Made by a program: the position numbers and the translations under genes. Under the pieces are notes generated by a model. It was not told where the DNA came from and searched no databases. It saw only the letters and a program-made list of their open reading frames with translations. From CBDCWT01 sp965223305 (GTDB lineage Bacteria; Planctomycetota; Planctomycetia; Pirellulales; Pirellulaceae): 64,000 bases of DNA. Position 1 is the stretch's first letter. Each line of letters begins with the position of its first letter. This document shows, piece after piece, positions 17,867 to 26,892 of the stretch. Where the stretch lies: the NCBI GenBank assembly GCA_965223305.1, contig CBDCWT010000045.1, forward strand, positions 165,459 through 229,458, written 5' to 3'.

Positions 17867-18183
17867 ACCTCGCGGTCGGCCCCGCACTGCGTCGCCGCGC
17901 AGGTTTCGCCAGCGTCGCTCTGCAATCCGCCAAACTCTGGCGAGTTCGGCTACGCCAAAATCAGCCGCTGGGCGTTAGCCCAATGGCACTCACTTTAGGG
18001 GTAGGCCGGAACAAGCGGCGCAAAAGGAGCTTCCATCAGCCTACGATTTCCCCGCCGCGCAGTTCCGGCACGCGCCGGTTAGGCAACCCACACGGAGTGC
18101 ATCAAACTTGGTGCCGCCGGAACAGCGCGGCATCACCTCATGTCAGAAGCCACCATCCTTCCTGCCGCTTGTCCCGGCCTACG
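17867..18183. repeat. Repeat cluster inserted between the duplicated ends
   Basis: Contains CCAAACTCTGGCGAGTTCGG (about 17929), CAGCCGCTGGGCGTTAGCCC (about 17962), two hairpin-ended modules (18004-18069 and 18116-18179) and a CACACGGAGTGCATCAAACT remnant. No gene. Confidence 0.7.
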
Positions 18184-18253
18184 ACTGCGCCGGCAGCATC
18201 ACACCGGCCATGCCAGCCAGCATCGAGTTTTGGAAGAACACTCGTCGATCCAT
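18184..18253 (-). pseudogene. Truncated duplicate of the dehydratase-like gene start
   Basis: Encodes MDRRVFFQNSMLAGMAGVML plus three residues, then runs into unrelated repeat DNA and stops being homologous. It has the same ribosome-binding site as the full gene at 17833, so it may still be translated as a short peptide. Best read as a remnant of a duplication or insertion event. Confidence 0.75.
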
Positions 18254-18291
18254 AAAGATGACCTCCCCGCGTTACAGTGCCGCGTTGGATC

Positions 18292-19413
18292 TTAACTGGC
18301 CGCGGCCACGCGGTACCTCTCCAACACCTCGACATCAACTGAGATGCCCAATCCCGGACCTCGGGGCAGCGCGAAGTAGCCGGCATCGACGGCTTCGATG
18401 CGACCACCGATCTCCTCGCGCATACGGCGGGCAGCCTCGTCGGATGGAAACGGCACCTCTTGGATAAAAAAGTTGGGAATCGCCGCCGCCACATGCAGCG
18501 CCGCGGCAGTGGCAATCGGTCCACCCCGCTGGTACGGCGCCAGCGCCACGTAATAGGTTTCGGCCAAGGCAGCCGCTTTGCGGGCTTGAGTGATCCCCCA
18601 GCGGCCGAGGTCGGGGCGAAGTACATCGACGGCGTCCGACCGTAACACGTCTTGAAACGCGCGATTGCCGCTCGCCGCGCGGCCCCAACCAATCGGAGTA
18701 CCCTGCTCGGCAGCAATCGAACTCAGCCCCTGCTGGTGGATCGCGCCGGCTGGTTCGTCCAACCACAGCAAATGAAAGCGTTCCAAATGGCTGGCCAAGG
18801 CCCCCGCCTCGGCCGGCGTGGTACGCCCGGCACAGTCGAGCACAAAGTCGACTTGCTCGTCGGCAGCCGCGCGCATTCGCTCTAACAGCTCGGCCACCAC
18901 GGCATAGAAACGGCGGCCCCGCGTGGGCCCAGCGGGAACAGGCAGCGGCACAACCGCCGCGCGAAATCCCGCCTGCCGAGCACGCTCTAACGAGCGCATC
19001 AGAGCCGGCTCGTCTTCGCCTTCCAGCACCGCCGCGGCCCGAGCTTTGTGGCGAGTCGGTCCTCCCAGCACTTCGTAGGCGGGAGCTTCGGCCAGCTTCC
19101 CCAAGAGGTCGATCAGCGCCATGTCGATGGCGCCCGCACCTGGGGCCAACGTCCCGGCCGGTCGACCGGCCAACAACCGCTGAAGGTACTCGCGGCGGGT
19201 CGCATCCTGCCCCACCAAGCGACTTCGATAAGCGGCCAACTGGCGGGCGGTCGCGACCACGTCACCACCCGCAGCGGCCTCCCCCCAGCCATCTCCCGCC
19301 TCGGTTGACAAGCGGACCACGACAAAAGCTCGCCCGTCACCCGGCTGCTGCACCGGCCAGACGTCCAAACCCGTGATCGAGATCCCGCCAGAATAACCCG
19401 CCACCTGTCGCAT
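18292..19413 (-). CDS. Enolase-superfamily paralogue with altered active site
   Basis: A 373-residue relative of the downstream gene without an export leader. Fold markers remain: VVVRLSTEAGDGWGEAAAGG near the N-terminus, the DCAGR strand, LDEP, and LHVAAAIPNFFIQEVPFP near the C-terminus (compare LHVDAAMPNFLVQEICSG in its neighbour). Two usual catalytic positions are changed: the TGER glutamate strand reads GWGR, and the PHS histidine strand reads APYQ. Metal binding and acid/base chemistry therefore look compromised, unless other residues substitute. It may be a divergent enzyme or a non-catalytic partner. It precedes the 16535-17833 gene in the same orientation, separated by the duplicated leader and repeats. 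Confidence 0.75.
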   Translation of the reverse strand: MRQVAGYSGGISITGLDVWPVQQPGDGRAFVVVRLSTEAGDGWGEAAAGGDVVATARQLAAYRSRLVGQDATRREYLQRLLAGRPAGTLAPGAGAIDMALIDLLGKLAEAPAYEVLGGPTRHKARAAAVLEGEDEPALMRSLERARQAGFRAAVVPLPVPAGPTRGRRFYAVVAELLERMRAAADEQVDFVLDCAGRTTPAEAGALASHLERFHLLWLDEPAGAIHQQGLSSIAAEQGTPIGWGRAASGNRAFQDVLRSDAVDVLRPDLGRWGITQARKAAALAETYYVALAPYQRGGPIATAAALHVAAAIPNFFIQEVPFPSDEAARRMREEIGGRIEAVDAGYFALPRGPGLGISVDVEVLERYRVAAAS

Positions 19414-19944
19414 CGCTCTACCACCCGCGGGCCAACAGACCAGACCCGTTCAGCGAAGTCAAGTCTCGCGGACTACACGTCTGGCTCCAGTTAGTCGCCC
19501 TCGGTGATGGAGGCGCTAACCAGTCTTCCAATAGGGAGCCGGACGTGAGAACCAGTGGCGGGAAAAGATGCTGGTCTTGCCGGAACGGCGCGGCGTGGGC
19601 AATCGTAGGCGTAGAGATGGCTGCTTGCGCCGCTTGTTCCGGCCTACTTTCTCTGATAATTCAATCGCCTTCACAGCGCACTAGCCCGGATTATTCATGA
19701 AGATCGTCGCGAGAGGTTGTAAGTACGTTCGTGGCAAGGAAGGCGAGCAATTCTTCCGCAGGCGTATTGAAGCAATACGTCGAGGGAGAATTGTGAAGCA
19801 TGACGAAGCCACGGATGGACTTACGACCTCGCAGCAGATCGCTCATGAATAATTCGGGCTAGCCACGCTCGACCCGAGTCCTTCCAGCCCCTCTGATCGC
19901 GAAGTGCGTTCCCGCACTCCCCAACTGCCCCACGGCGCAGACCG
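19414..19944. other. Intergenic region with hairpin module and MITE
   Basis: No gene. It contains the hairpin-ended module at 19579-19645 and a complete 174-bp MITE at 19685-19858. The RND operon ends at 19945. Confidence 0.7.
19685..19858 (+). mobile_element. 174-bp palindromic MITE, copy 1
   Basis: Ends CCCGGATTATTCATGA and TCATGAATAATTCGGG are inverted repeats, and the pairing continues inward to a central CGTATTG-AAG-CAATACG. It is flanked by CTAG on both sides (19681-19684 and 19859-19862), a 4-bp target duplication. It carries no coding capacity. Other copies: 24677-24850, 39404-39577, 42743-42916, 63621-63795. Confidence 0.88.
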
Positions 19945-22900
19945 TCAACTCCCGCGCGGCGGGCCACCTGTCCAACGCTCGCTCAGCGACTGAAACACGA
20001 GGAAGAACGAGGGCACGAATAGCAGGGAGAAGCAGGTGGCGGCGACCATGCCGCCAACGACCGCCAAACCAACCGCCACTCGGCTGGCTGCACCCGCTCC
20101 ACTGGCCAGCAGCAAGGGAATGAACCCCAAGATCGACGAAAAGGCAGTCATCAAGATGGCTCGAAACCGTAACTCGGCGGCCGAAGCGGCAGCGGCGCGA
20201 ATATCCAGCCCAGCACGCCGCTGCTCGGCACCAAACTCGACAATCAAAATGGCGTTCTTGCTCGCCAAGGCCACCAGCAGCACCAGACCGATCTGCGAGT
20301 AGACATTGAGATCCGCACCCGCAATCGTGATCGCCGCGATGACACCGATCGCTGACAAGGGGACCACCGCAAGCACAGCAGCTGGACTCGTCCAACTCTC
20401 GTACTGCGCCGCCAGTACCAAGAAGACGAACACCACCGACAGCAGCAAGATGAAAGTGGGATTGTCTTGAATTCGCTGTGAGTTCTTCAGCTGATTCTCC
20501 TGGTAAGACATGCCCGTCCATTCGAAACCCATGGAGGCCGGCAGCTTATCGCTGGCCATCTGCTCCATGAGGGCCAAGGCCTGCCCCGAACTGTAACCCG
20601 CTGCCGGCGAGCCGTTGATTTGCGCAGTCGGATAGAGGTTGAAGCGCTGGATCACCTGGGGGCCGAACGTCTCCCGTACGTTGACAAAGGTGCCGATCGG
20701 AATCATCTCACCTCGAGTGTTCCGCACATCGAGCTTCGTGATGTCACTCGGTGAAACGCGGAACTGTTCGCCGGCCTGGACGCGTACTTGCCAAGTGCGT
20801 CCGAATTCATTGAAGTCATTCACATAGGCGGAACCCAGGTACGCCTGCAGCGTGCTGAAGACTGCGTTCAACGGTACATCGAGCGTCTTGACTTTCGTGC
20901 GGTCGATGTCGACAAACAACTGCGGAACGTTGGCACGAAACGTCGTGTTCATCGCCGTCAGGCCGCTCTGCGCCCCGCCGTCGGTGAGCATCTCGTCGGT
21001 CAGCGTCTGCAATTCGGCCAGTCCAACACCTTGGCGGTCTTGCACCTGCATCTGAAAACCGCCCGAGTTGCCCAGGCCGTCGATCGACGGCGGGACAAAC
21101 GCAAACACGATCGCTTCCTCGATCTTGTTGAACTCGGCGCGGAGATGCGCGAGGATCGCGTCCTGTGTCTCTTCGGGCGTTGTCCGCTCGCCCCACGGCT
21201 TATAGATCACAGCGGCCAGACCTAGATTCGAACCGTTGTTTCCGCTCAACAGCGAAAAACCTGCGATCGACACGACGTTGGCCACACCTGGCGTGTTTTC
21301 ATAGATCGCGTCCAGCTTCCTCAGCACCGCGTCGGTTCGCTGGCGAGATGCTGCGTCCGGCAGCTGGACGTTGACAAAACAGTAACCCTGGTCCTCGGTT
21401 GGCAGAAAGCCGGTCGGCAACCGTCCGAAACCCCATCCTGTCAGCGCTACCAGGCCGCCGAAGACGAGCATTACCAGCACCACGCGGCGGAGCATACCGC
21501 CGATCACCGCCTTGTAGACGGAGGTCGTCTTATCAAAGGTGAGGTTGAACCAGCGGAAGAAAAAGAACTTCTTTTCGCCGGAGGCCCGCAACAGCAAGCC
21601 GCACAGCGCCGGACTCAACGTCAGCGCGTTGATCGTGCTGATGAGCACCGCTGCGGAAATCGTCAGAGCAAACTGGCGAAAGAGCTGCCCGGTGATCCCA
21701 CCCATGAAGGCGGTGGGAACGAACACGGCTAGCAGCACCAACGTCGTCGCGATCACCGGCCCTGTGATTTCGTTCATCGCGGCGATTGCCGCTTCCTTCG
21801 GTTTGAGTCCACGGTCGAGATGTCGGGTCGTGTTCTCGACCACCACGATCGCGTCGTCGACAACGATGCCAATCGCCAGCACGATTCCGAACAAGGTCAG
21901 CATGTTGATCGAGAAACCGAGCCCGGCCATGAAGGCGAAGGTGCCGATCAACGAGACTGGGATCGCTGCACAGGGGACAATCGTCGAACGCCAATCCTGC
22001 AGGAAGACGAATATCACCACGACAACCAGCAACACGGCAATGAAGAGCGTTTCGTAGACCTCGGCGATCGACGCCCGCACAAAGAGCGTTGTGTCAAAGG
22101 GGATGTGAAACTGCAGGCCCTGGGGAAATCTGCCGCTCAGCTCCTCCATCTTGCTCTTGATCTTGTCTGCCAAATCCAAGGCATTCGCGCCGGGCAACTG
22201 ATAGATGAAGATCGTCGTGCAGGGTTCGCCGTTGAAATTCGAGCCTCGGTTGTAGTCCTTACCACCCCGCTCAACCCCATCCCGCACAACCCGGCCGTCG
22301 TCGTCGCGCTGCTCGTCGACGACGACGTCGCGTACTCGCGTAATTCGTCCGCCCTCGGCCGTCTTGACGATGATGTCCGCAAACTGCTCGTCGGTGGTCA
22401 AGCGACCTTGCGTGTTGATCACCAGCTGGAAGGCCGTTCCGACCGGCGCCGGCTCGGCACCGATGCGGCCGGCCGCGACCTGGACGTTCTGTTCGCTGAT
22501 CGCATTCAAAACGTCTTGAGTCGTCAGGTTGCGCGCTTTCAGCTTGTTGGGGTCTAGCCAGATCCGCATGCTGTAGTCGGCGGCTCCGAAAATCGTCACA
22601 GCACCGACACCCCGGATGCGGCTCAACTCGTCCTTGACGTTGATCGTTGCATAGTTGCTGAGGAACAGCGCGTCGTGCAGAGAGCTGTCCGAGGTGAGCG
22701 TGATCATCTGGACAATCTGAGTCGATTGCTTCTTCGTCGTCACTCCCTGCCGCCGCACGTCTTCTGGCAGCTTCGGGTCGGCGATGGCCACACGGTTCTG
22801 TACCAGCACCGTGGCCATGTCCATGTCGACGCCGATCTCGAAGGTCACCGTCAGCGTATAGGAACCGTCGTCAGCACTGACCGACGACATGTAAATCATG

Positions 22901-23121
22901 TTCTCGACGCCGTTCACCTCCTGCTCGATCGGCGCCGCGACGGTCTCTGCGACGACCTGCGCATTGGCGCCGGGGTAGAACGCGGTGACTTGAACGGTGG
23001 GAGGAGTGATCTCGGGGAACTTCGAGATCGAAAGGCTGGTCTGCGACACGGCACCGGCGATCACGATCACGATCGAGATCACCATCGAGAAGATCGGCCG
23101 ATTGATGAAAAAGCGAGACAC
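19945..23121 (-). CDS. RND multidrug efflux pump inner-membrane transporter (AcrB/MexB-like)
   Basis: A 1058-residue protein, the standard length of HAE1-family pumps. It starts with the first helix (MSRFFINRPIFSMVISIVIV) and shows the PN1 porter segment (VTAFYPGANAQVVAETVAAP). The proton-relay aspartate pair in TM4 is recognisable (IVLAIGIVVDDAIVVVEN), and later helices include VVFVFLVLAAQYESW. The pump exports hydrophobic drugs, dyes or bile-like compounds by proton antiport, in complex with the periplasmic adaptor and outer-membrane factor encoded upstream. The GTG start is 12 nt after the adaptor gene, so the pair is translated together. It is last in the operon. Substrate range is unknown; no regulator gene is adjacent. 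Confidence 0.95.
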   Translation of the reverse strand: MSRFFINRPIFSMVISIVIVIAGAVSQTSLSISKFPEITPPTVQVTAFYPGANAQVVAETVAAPIEQEVNGVENMIYMSSVSADDGSYTLTVTFEIGVDMDMATVLVQNRVAIADPKLPEDVRRQGVTTKKQSTQIVQMITLTSDSSLHDALFLSNYATINVKDELSRIRGVGAVTIFGAADYSMRIWLDPNKLKARNLTTQDVLNAISEQNVQVAAGRIGAEPAPVGTAFQLVINTQGRLTTDEQFADIIVKTAEGGRITRVRDVVVDEQRDDDGRVVRDGVERGGKDYNRGSNFNGEPCTTIFIYQLPGANALDLADKIKSKMEELSGRFPQGLQFHIPFDTTLFVRASIAEVYETLFIAVLLVVVVIFVFLQDWRSTIVPCAAIPVSLIGTFAFMAGLGFSINMLTLFGIVLAIGIVVDDAIVVVENTTRHLDRGLKPKEAAIAAMNEITGPVIATTLVLLAVFVPTAFMGGITGQLFRQFALTISAAVLISTINALTLSPALCGLLLRASGEKKFFFFRWFNLTFDKTTSVYKAVIGGMLRRVVLVMLVFGGLVALTGWGFGRLPTGFLPTEDQGYCFVNVQLPDAASRQRTDAVLRKLDAIYENTPGVANVVSIAGFSLLSGNNGSNLGLAAVIYKPWGERTTPEETQDAILAHLRAEFNKIEEAIVFAFVPPSIDGLGNSGGFQMQVQDRQGVGLAELQTLTDEMLTDGGAQSGLTAMNTTFRANVPQLFVDIDRTKVKTLDVPLNAVFSTLQAYLGSAYVNDFNEFGRTWQVRVQAGEQFRVSPSDITKLDVRNTRGEMIPIGTFVNVRETFGPQVIQRFNLYPTAQINGSPAAGYSSGQALALMEQMASDKLPASMGFEWTGMSYQENQLKNSQRIQDNPTFILLLSVVFVFLVLAAQYESWTSPAAVLAVVPLSAIGVIAAITIAGADLNVYSQIGLVLLVALASKNAILIVEFGAEQRRAGLDIRAAAASAAELRFRAILMTAFSSILGFIPLLLASGAGAASRVAVGLAVVGGMVAATCFSLLFVPSFFLVFQSLSERWTGGPPRGS

Positions 23122-23133
23122 GGTCTGGTTGGT

Positions 23134-24435
23134 TCAGCGTCCGGGGTTCTCTGGCTGCGACGGAGACTCCCGCGGTGGAGCCGCCGCCTCGTCAGCGGCC
23201 GGCCCTGGCAGGGGCGGAGAATCGGCGTTGCCGGCTTGATCGGCAGGGACCGGCACATCCGCCGGTGGAGGCTGATTTCCCTCTTCGACAGATTCCAAGG
23301 CGTCTCCGACTGGGGACAGCGCGATCTCTTGCGGCGCTACCTCGCTGCCGGGTCGCGAACGCTGGATGCCATCGATCACCACGCGCTCGTCGCCGTTCAG
23401 TCCGTCGGTGACAACAACCAGTTCATCGTATTTGGCGCCCCGCTCGATGTTGCGACGTTCGACAACGTTGCCATCGCTCACAATCATCACATAGCGACCT
23501 GCCTGATCGGCGCCGATCGCACGCTCGGGAACTAAGATCGAATCCTCCGTGACGTCCAAAGGGACCCGTACGCGGACGAACAAACCGGGAAAGATCTGCA
23601 TTTCTGGATTAGGAAAGACAGCGCGGATCATGAAGGTACCCGTGCTCTGGTCCACAGCCAGGTCGGCATACTCGAGATGCCCCTCGAAAGGGAACCCCGT
23701 ATCGACCGCCCTTCTCAGATACGCCTTGACCTGCGTAATGTCCCCTCGCTCGGCAGATCCACCTGTCCGCTGGCTGGCTTGCAGCAATGCCCGCTCGCTA
23801 ATGTTGAAGTTGGCGTAGATCGGGTCGTAAGAGATCACGGTCGTCAGGTGCGTGGCCTCGCCTTCGCCCACAAGGTTGCCGAGCTTGACGAGCGTCTTGC
23901 CCACCCGCCCACTGATCGGCGTCTTCACCTCGGTATATTCCAAATCCAACTCGGCTTGATCGAGCGCCGCCTTGGCGGCGTCCAATGCGGCAACCGCTCC
24001 GTCGCGTGCGGCCTCAGCCTGATCGACCTTCGCCTGAGCAGTTGCGTTGTCCGCCACGAGGTTGGTTTGCCGGGTGTACTCAATCTCGGCCAGGTTGAGT
24101 GCCACCTCCCGCGACTTGACTTCAGCCTTGGCCAGATCGACGTTGGCTTGATATTCCCGCGGCTGGATCACGTAGAGCGTATCGCCGGCCTCGACGTCAG
24201 TGCCTGGCTCAAAGTTGACCTCTGTCAGGAAACCGGCAACCCTTGCACGAATGGCCACCATCTCGACAGCTTCGGTCGAGCCGGTTTCTTCCAGAAAGTT
24301 GGTGACCGTCTGCCGTACGGGCTTGGCGATGGTGACCGTCGGCGGCGGTGGCGGCTGGTATTGGTTTGGCTCGGCGCATCCCACGAGCAGGACGACTAGC
24401 AGCAACCCTGAGCTGCGATTCGGACGAACGCACAC
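23134..24435 (-). CDS. RND efflux periplasmic adaptor (membrane fusion lipoprotein)
   Basis: A 433-residue adaptor of the AcrA/MexA type. The N-terminal lipobox LLVGC (cysteine near residue 20) predicts a lipid anchor. Lipoyl halves flank a coiled-coil hairpin (about 95-165, rich in heptad Ala/Leu/Glu such as AEAARDGAVAALDAAKAALD), followed by beta-barrel and membrane-proximal domains (EVKTPISGRVGKTL; GLFVRVRVPLDV). A Pro/Glu-rich tail of ~60 residues (QPPPADVPVPADQAGN) is unusual for the family. It starts at GTG with GGAGGGG 7 nt upstream, and sits between a MITE copy and the pump gene. Confidence 0.94.
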   Translation of the reverse strand: MCVRPNRSSGLLLVVLLVGCAEPNQYQPPPPPTVTIAKPVRQTVTNFLEETGSTEAVEMVAIRARVAGFLTEVNFEPGTDVEAGDTLYVIQPREYQANVDLAKAEVKSREVALNLAEIEYTRQTNLVADNATAQAKVDQAEAARDGAVAALDAAKAALDQAELDLEYTEVKTPISGRVGKTLVKLGNLVGEGEATHLTTVISYDPIYANFNISERALLQASQRTGGSAERGDITQVKAYLRRAVDTGFPFEGHLEYADLAVDQSTGTFMIRAVFPNPEMQIFPGLFVRVRVPLDVTEDSILVPERAIGADQAGRYVMIVSDGNVVERRNIERGAKYDELVVVTDGLNGDERVVIDGIQRSRPGSEVAPQEIALSPVGDALESVEEGNQPPPADVPVPADQAGNADSPPLPGPAADEAAAPPRESPSQPENPGR

Positions 24436-24676
24436 AACCTAGCCCCTCCGGCGCCTGAAAAGAGAACGCCTGTTGTCGCTTGAACGCGTAGAGACGTTTG
24501 TCTGTTACCCACAAAACAGCTTGGCTATCGTAGCTCGCAAAATGTGCTTTGTGAACTGGGCGGTTGCAGATGACGAACGTGTTCGCGCGGCGCACGGCCG
24601 AAACACCTACAAACCGGCTGTCATGATTGAGGGTAAAAAATGTTGCAGTGCATCGATCTTGCGCGCGTTGGCCGAG
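24436..24676. other. Gap between adaptor gene and MITE
   Basis: No gene recognised. Together with the adjoining MITE it separates the Cys-rich gene from the adaptor gene by about 415 bp, so an internal promoter for adaptor and pump is possible. Confidence 0.4.
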
Positions 24677-24850
24677 CCCGAATTATTCATGAGCGATCTG
24701 CTGCGAGGTCGTAAGTCCATCCGTGGCTTCGTCATGCTTCGCAATTCTCCCTCGACGTATTGCTTCAATACGCCTGCGGAAGAATTGCTCGCCTTCCTTG
24801 CCACGAACGTACTTACAACCTCTCGCCACGATCTTCATGAATAATCCGGG
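24677..24850 (-). mobile_element. 174-bp palindromic MITE, copy 2
   Basis: Reverse orientation of copy 1. Flanks are CGAG (24673-24676) and CTAG (24851-24854), matching at three of four positions. The right flank supplies the TAG stop of the Cys-rich gene, so insertion happened at, or created, the end of that gene. Confidence 0.87.
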
Positions 24851-25213
24851 CTAGCGGTTGTCGCCGCCGTGGGTGTACTTAGGCAGCGAAGGATCGGGCA
24901 AACAGCGCAGCTCCTTCGACGGTAGGCGGCAAGTCCACGGCAACGGCTTCGGACAATAGTCGCTGAAACACAAGGGCTTGATAGGCTGGGCACACGGCAG
25001 TGGCTTGCGGCAGTAGTCGTCACACTCCAGGCACACACCGCGATGCAGACACGGTAGCGGTTTGGAGCGGTAGTCGTCACAGCAAAACCTGCCCACGCAG
25101 TCGGGCCAGCAACCCAACCAGTGCGGCAGTTTCAAGAGCGGTTCGCCGCCCAGCAACTGGCTGGTTGCGCCCAACGTCAATAAACAGGCAATCGTCCAAG
25201 GAGTTGTTTTCAT
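24851..25213 (-). CDS. Cysteine-rich secreted protein with DDYxxKPLPC repeats
   Basis: A 120-residue protein with a signal peptide (MKTTPWTIACLLTLGATSQL, cleavage near GGEP). The mature part has at least three copies of a unit resembling DDYRSKPLPC, DDYCRKPLPC and DYCPKPLPW, and many Cys. These could form disulfides or bind metal. It lies between the outer-membrane factor and adaptor genes of an RND efflux operon in the same orientation, so it may be a periplasmic accessory of the pump. I do not recognise a named family. The TAG stop lies in the target duplication of the adjoining MITE, so the native C-terminus could have been altered. Confidence 0.65.
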   Translation of the reverse strand: MKTTPWTIACLLTLGATSQLLGGEPLLKLPHWLGCWPDCVGRFCCDDYRSKPLPCLHRGVCLECDDYCRKPLPCAQPIKPLCFSDYCPKPLPWTCRLPSKELRCLPDPSLPKYTHGGDNR

Positions 25214-25314
25214 AGCACCTACATCGTGGCGGGAGTGTCTCTAGATCCGGGGGATCGGCTGCTTTCTGTCTTGCACTAGCGATCGCACTGCCACACGCTG
25301 CTGCGCGATCGAAT

Positions 25315-26892
25315 CTACGCCGGTTCAATCGGTGGCGGCGGCTGGACGAGCTCCTCAGTCAGCGGCTCGAGTTCGGGTGGACTGGCGTCCCAGTCCAACC
25401 CGGCTGGGTACTGGTCGAGCCGAATCTGCCAGCCGCCGCCCAGCGCTTTGTAAATGCGGATCAGACTGGTCGCCACGTCGGCCTGAGCCGTGGCGAGCCG
25501 GTCCTGCTCCTGGACCAGGTTGCTCTGTAAGCTGAAGACGCGATTGAAATCGATCGCACCTTCGCGATATTGTGTTAGCGACAGTTCGACTGAACGCTGC
25601 GTGGCAACAACACTCTCTGTCAGCGCCTCTACTTCGTGTTGGGCTTCGAGGAAGGAGACGATCGCGTCCTCGGCTTCGGCGTTGGCCTGCAACACCGTCT
25701 CCTGGTAGGTGATCGCCAGTTCCTGGAAGCGGGCGTCCTGGACACGAATGTTGTGTCGGATTCGGCCGTAGTGCAGGATATTCCAGTTGAACACCGGACC
25801 GATGCTGCCGGCGTTGGCCCCGGAGCTAAACAGGTCGGAGAAGTTGGCCGCCTGCCAGTTCAGCGACCCGTTGATCGCAAACGCCGGGAACAGATCGGCG
25901 GCCGCCACACCGATTTGAGCGCTTTGCACTGCGACCTGACGTTCAGCGCGGCGCACGTCTGGGCGCCGTCTTAGCAGGTCGGCAGGGACTCCTACCACGA
26001 CTTCGCCAGGTGGCGAGGGGATTTCGCCCGGGCCGAGCTGCGGGCGTAAATCTCTCGGCGGCGTACCCAACAATACACATAGTCGGTTGTTAGCCTGCCG
26101 CGCCCCTCTCCTCAGGACTGGTATCAGTGATTGGGTGCGAGCGAGGTTCGAGCGAGCTTGCGTGACGTCCAACTCGCTGACTGCTCCGTTCTCGAACCGC
26201 GACCGGGCGATTCTCAGGCTGCCTTGCTGCGTTTCGACGTTCGCATTCGCGTAGGCCAACCGCTGCTCGAACGCGCGCAGTTCGACGTAGGCGGCTGCGG
26301 TCTCGGCCAGCAGGCAAACCAGAACATCATCGTAATCCTCGATCGTAACGTCGAGGTTGGCATCGGCGCCTTCCAAGTTGCGGCGGAACCGCCCCCACAC
26401 ATCGAGCTCCCAACCCACGTTGAAACCCGTCTGCCAGAAGTCGAACGCACGTATTGGCGTCGCGACGACGCCGGCCGCGTTGCCTGCGCGGCTGACTTGC
26501 ATTCGCTGGTATTGGCCGAAGGCCTCCTGGAACTGTGGTAGCAGCAAACCGGCAGCGATAGCGCGCTGCGATTGCGCTTCCAGCACGCGCATTCCCGCGG
26601 CGCGAAGTGAGAGATTCCCATCGTAGGAAGAGCGGACCAAGTCATCCAACGTGGCGTCGCCAAAGGTGGTCCACCAGGCGGCATCGTCGACCAGATGGGC
26701 GTCGCTGATGATGCGTGGATCGTTGAAGTCGATCCATTGCTCCGCCACGGGAGCGGCGGGTTTGCCATAGTTCGGCCCCACCTGGAAACCGTTGTGTAGC
26801 CAGTGGCCGAACTCGGCGCAGCCGGTCAGGCAGCAGGCCCAAGATATGGCCACCAGTCGCCCCCAGCCACAGTGTATGCGCGCCCCAAACAT
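25315..26892 (-). CDS. Outer-membrane efflux lipoprotein (TolC/OprM, NodT-type)
   Basis: A 525-residue outer-membrane factor. Lipobox LTGC (cysteine at about 25) after a short signal peptide predicts lipidation. The mature part has the two-fold OEP repeat: N-terminal half with VDDAAWWTTFGDATLDDLVR, then long helices such as AYANANVETQQGSLRIARSR, and the second half around GVAAADLFPAFAINGSLNWQ. It forms the trimeric outer-membrane channel of the pump encoded downstream. I prefer the ATG at 26892 over a TTG at 26928, because it gives a normal signal peptide and AGGAAGG lies just ahead. A ~60-residue acidic/proline tail (LEPLTEELVQPPPPIEPA) ends the protein. First gene of the operon. Confidence 0.92.
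   Translation of the reverse strand: MFGARIHCGWGRLVAISWACCLTGCAEFGHWLHNGFQVGPNYGKPAAPVAEQWIDFNDPRIISDAHLVDDAAWWTTFGDATLDDLVRSSYDGNLSLRAAGMRVLEAQSQRAIAAGLLLPQFQEAFGQYQRMQVSRAGNAAGVVATPIRAFDFWQTGFNVGWELDVWGRFRRNLEGADANLDVTIEDYDDVLVCLLAETAAAYVELRAFEQRLAYANANVETQQGSLRIARSRFENGAVSELDVTQARSNLARTQSLIPVLRRGARQANNRLCVLLGTPPRDLRPQLGPGEIPSPPGEVVVGVPADLLRRRPDVRRAERQVAVQSAQIGVAAADLFPAFAINGSLNWQAANFSDLFSSGANAGSIGPVFNWNILHYGRIRHNIRVQDARFQELAITYQETVLQANAEAEDAIVSFLEAQHEVEALTESVVATQRSVELSLTQYREGAIDFNRVFSLQSNLVQEQDRLATAQADVATSLIRIYKALGGGWQIRLDQYPAGLDWDASPPELEPLTEELVQPPPPIEPA

Noticed and set aside
19859..20521. 220-codon minus-strand frame over the end of the RND gene
   Set aside because: It lies in another register of a strongly conserved pump gene, so it is a shadow.
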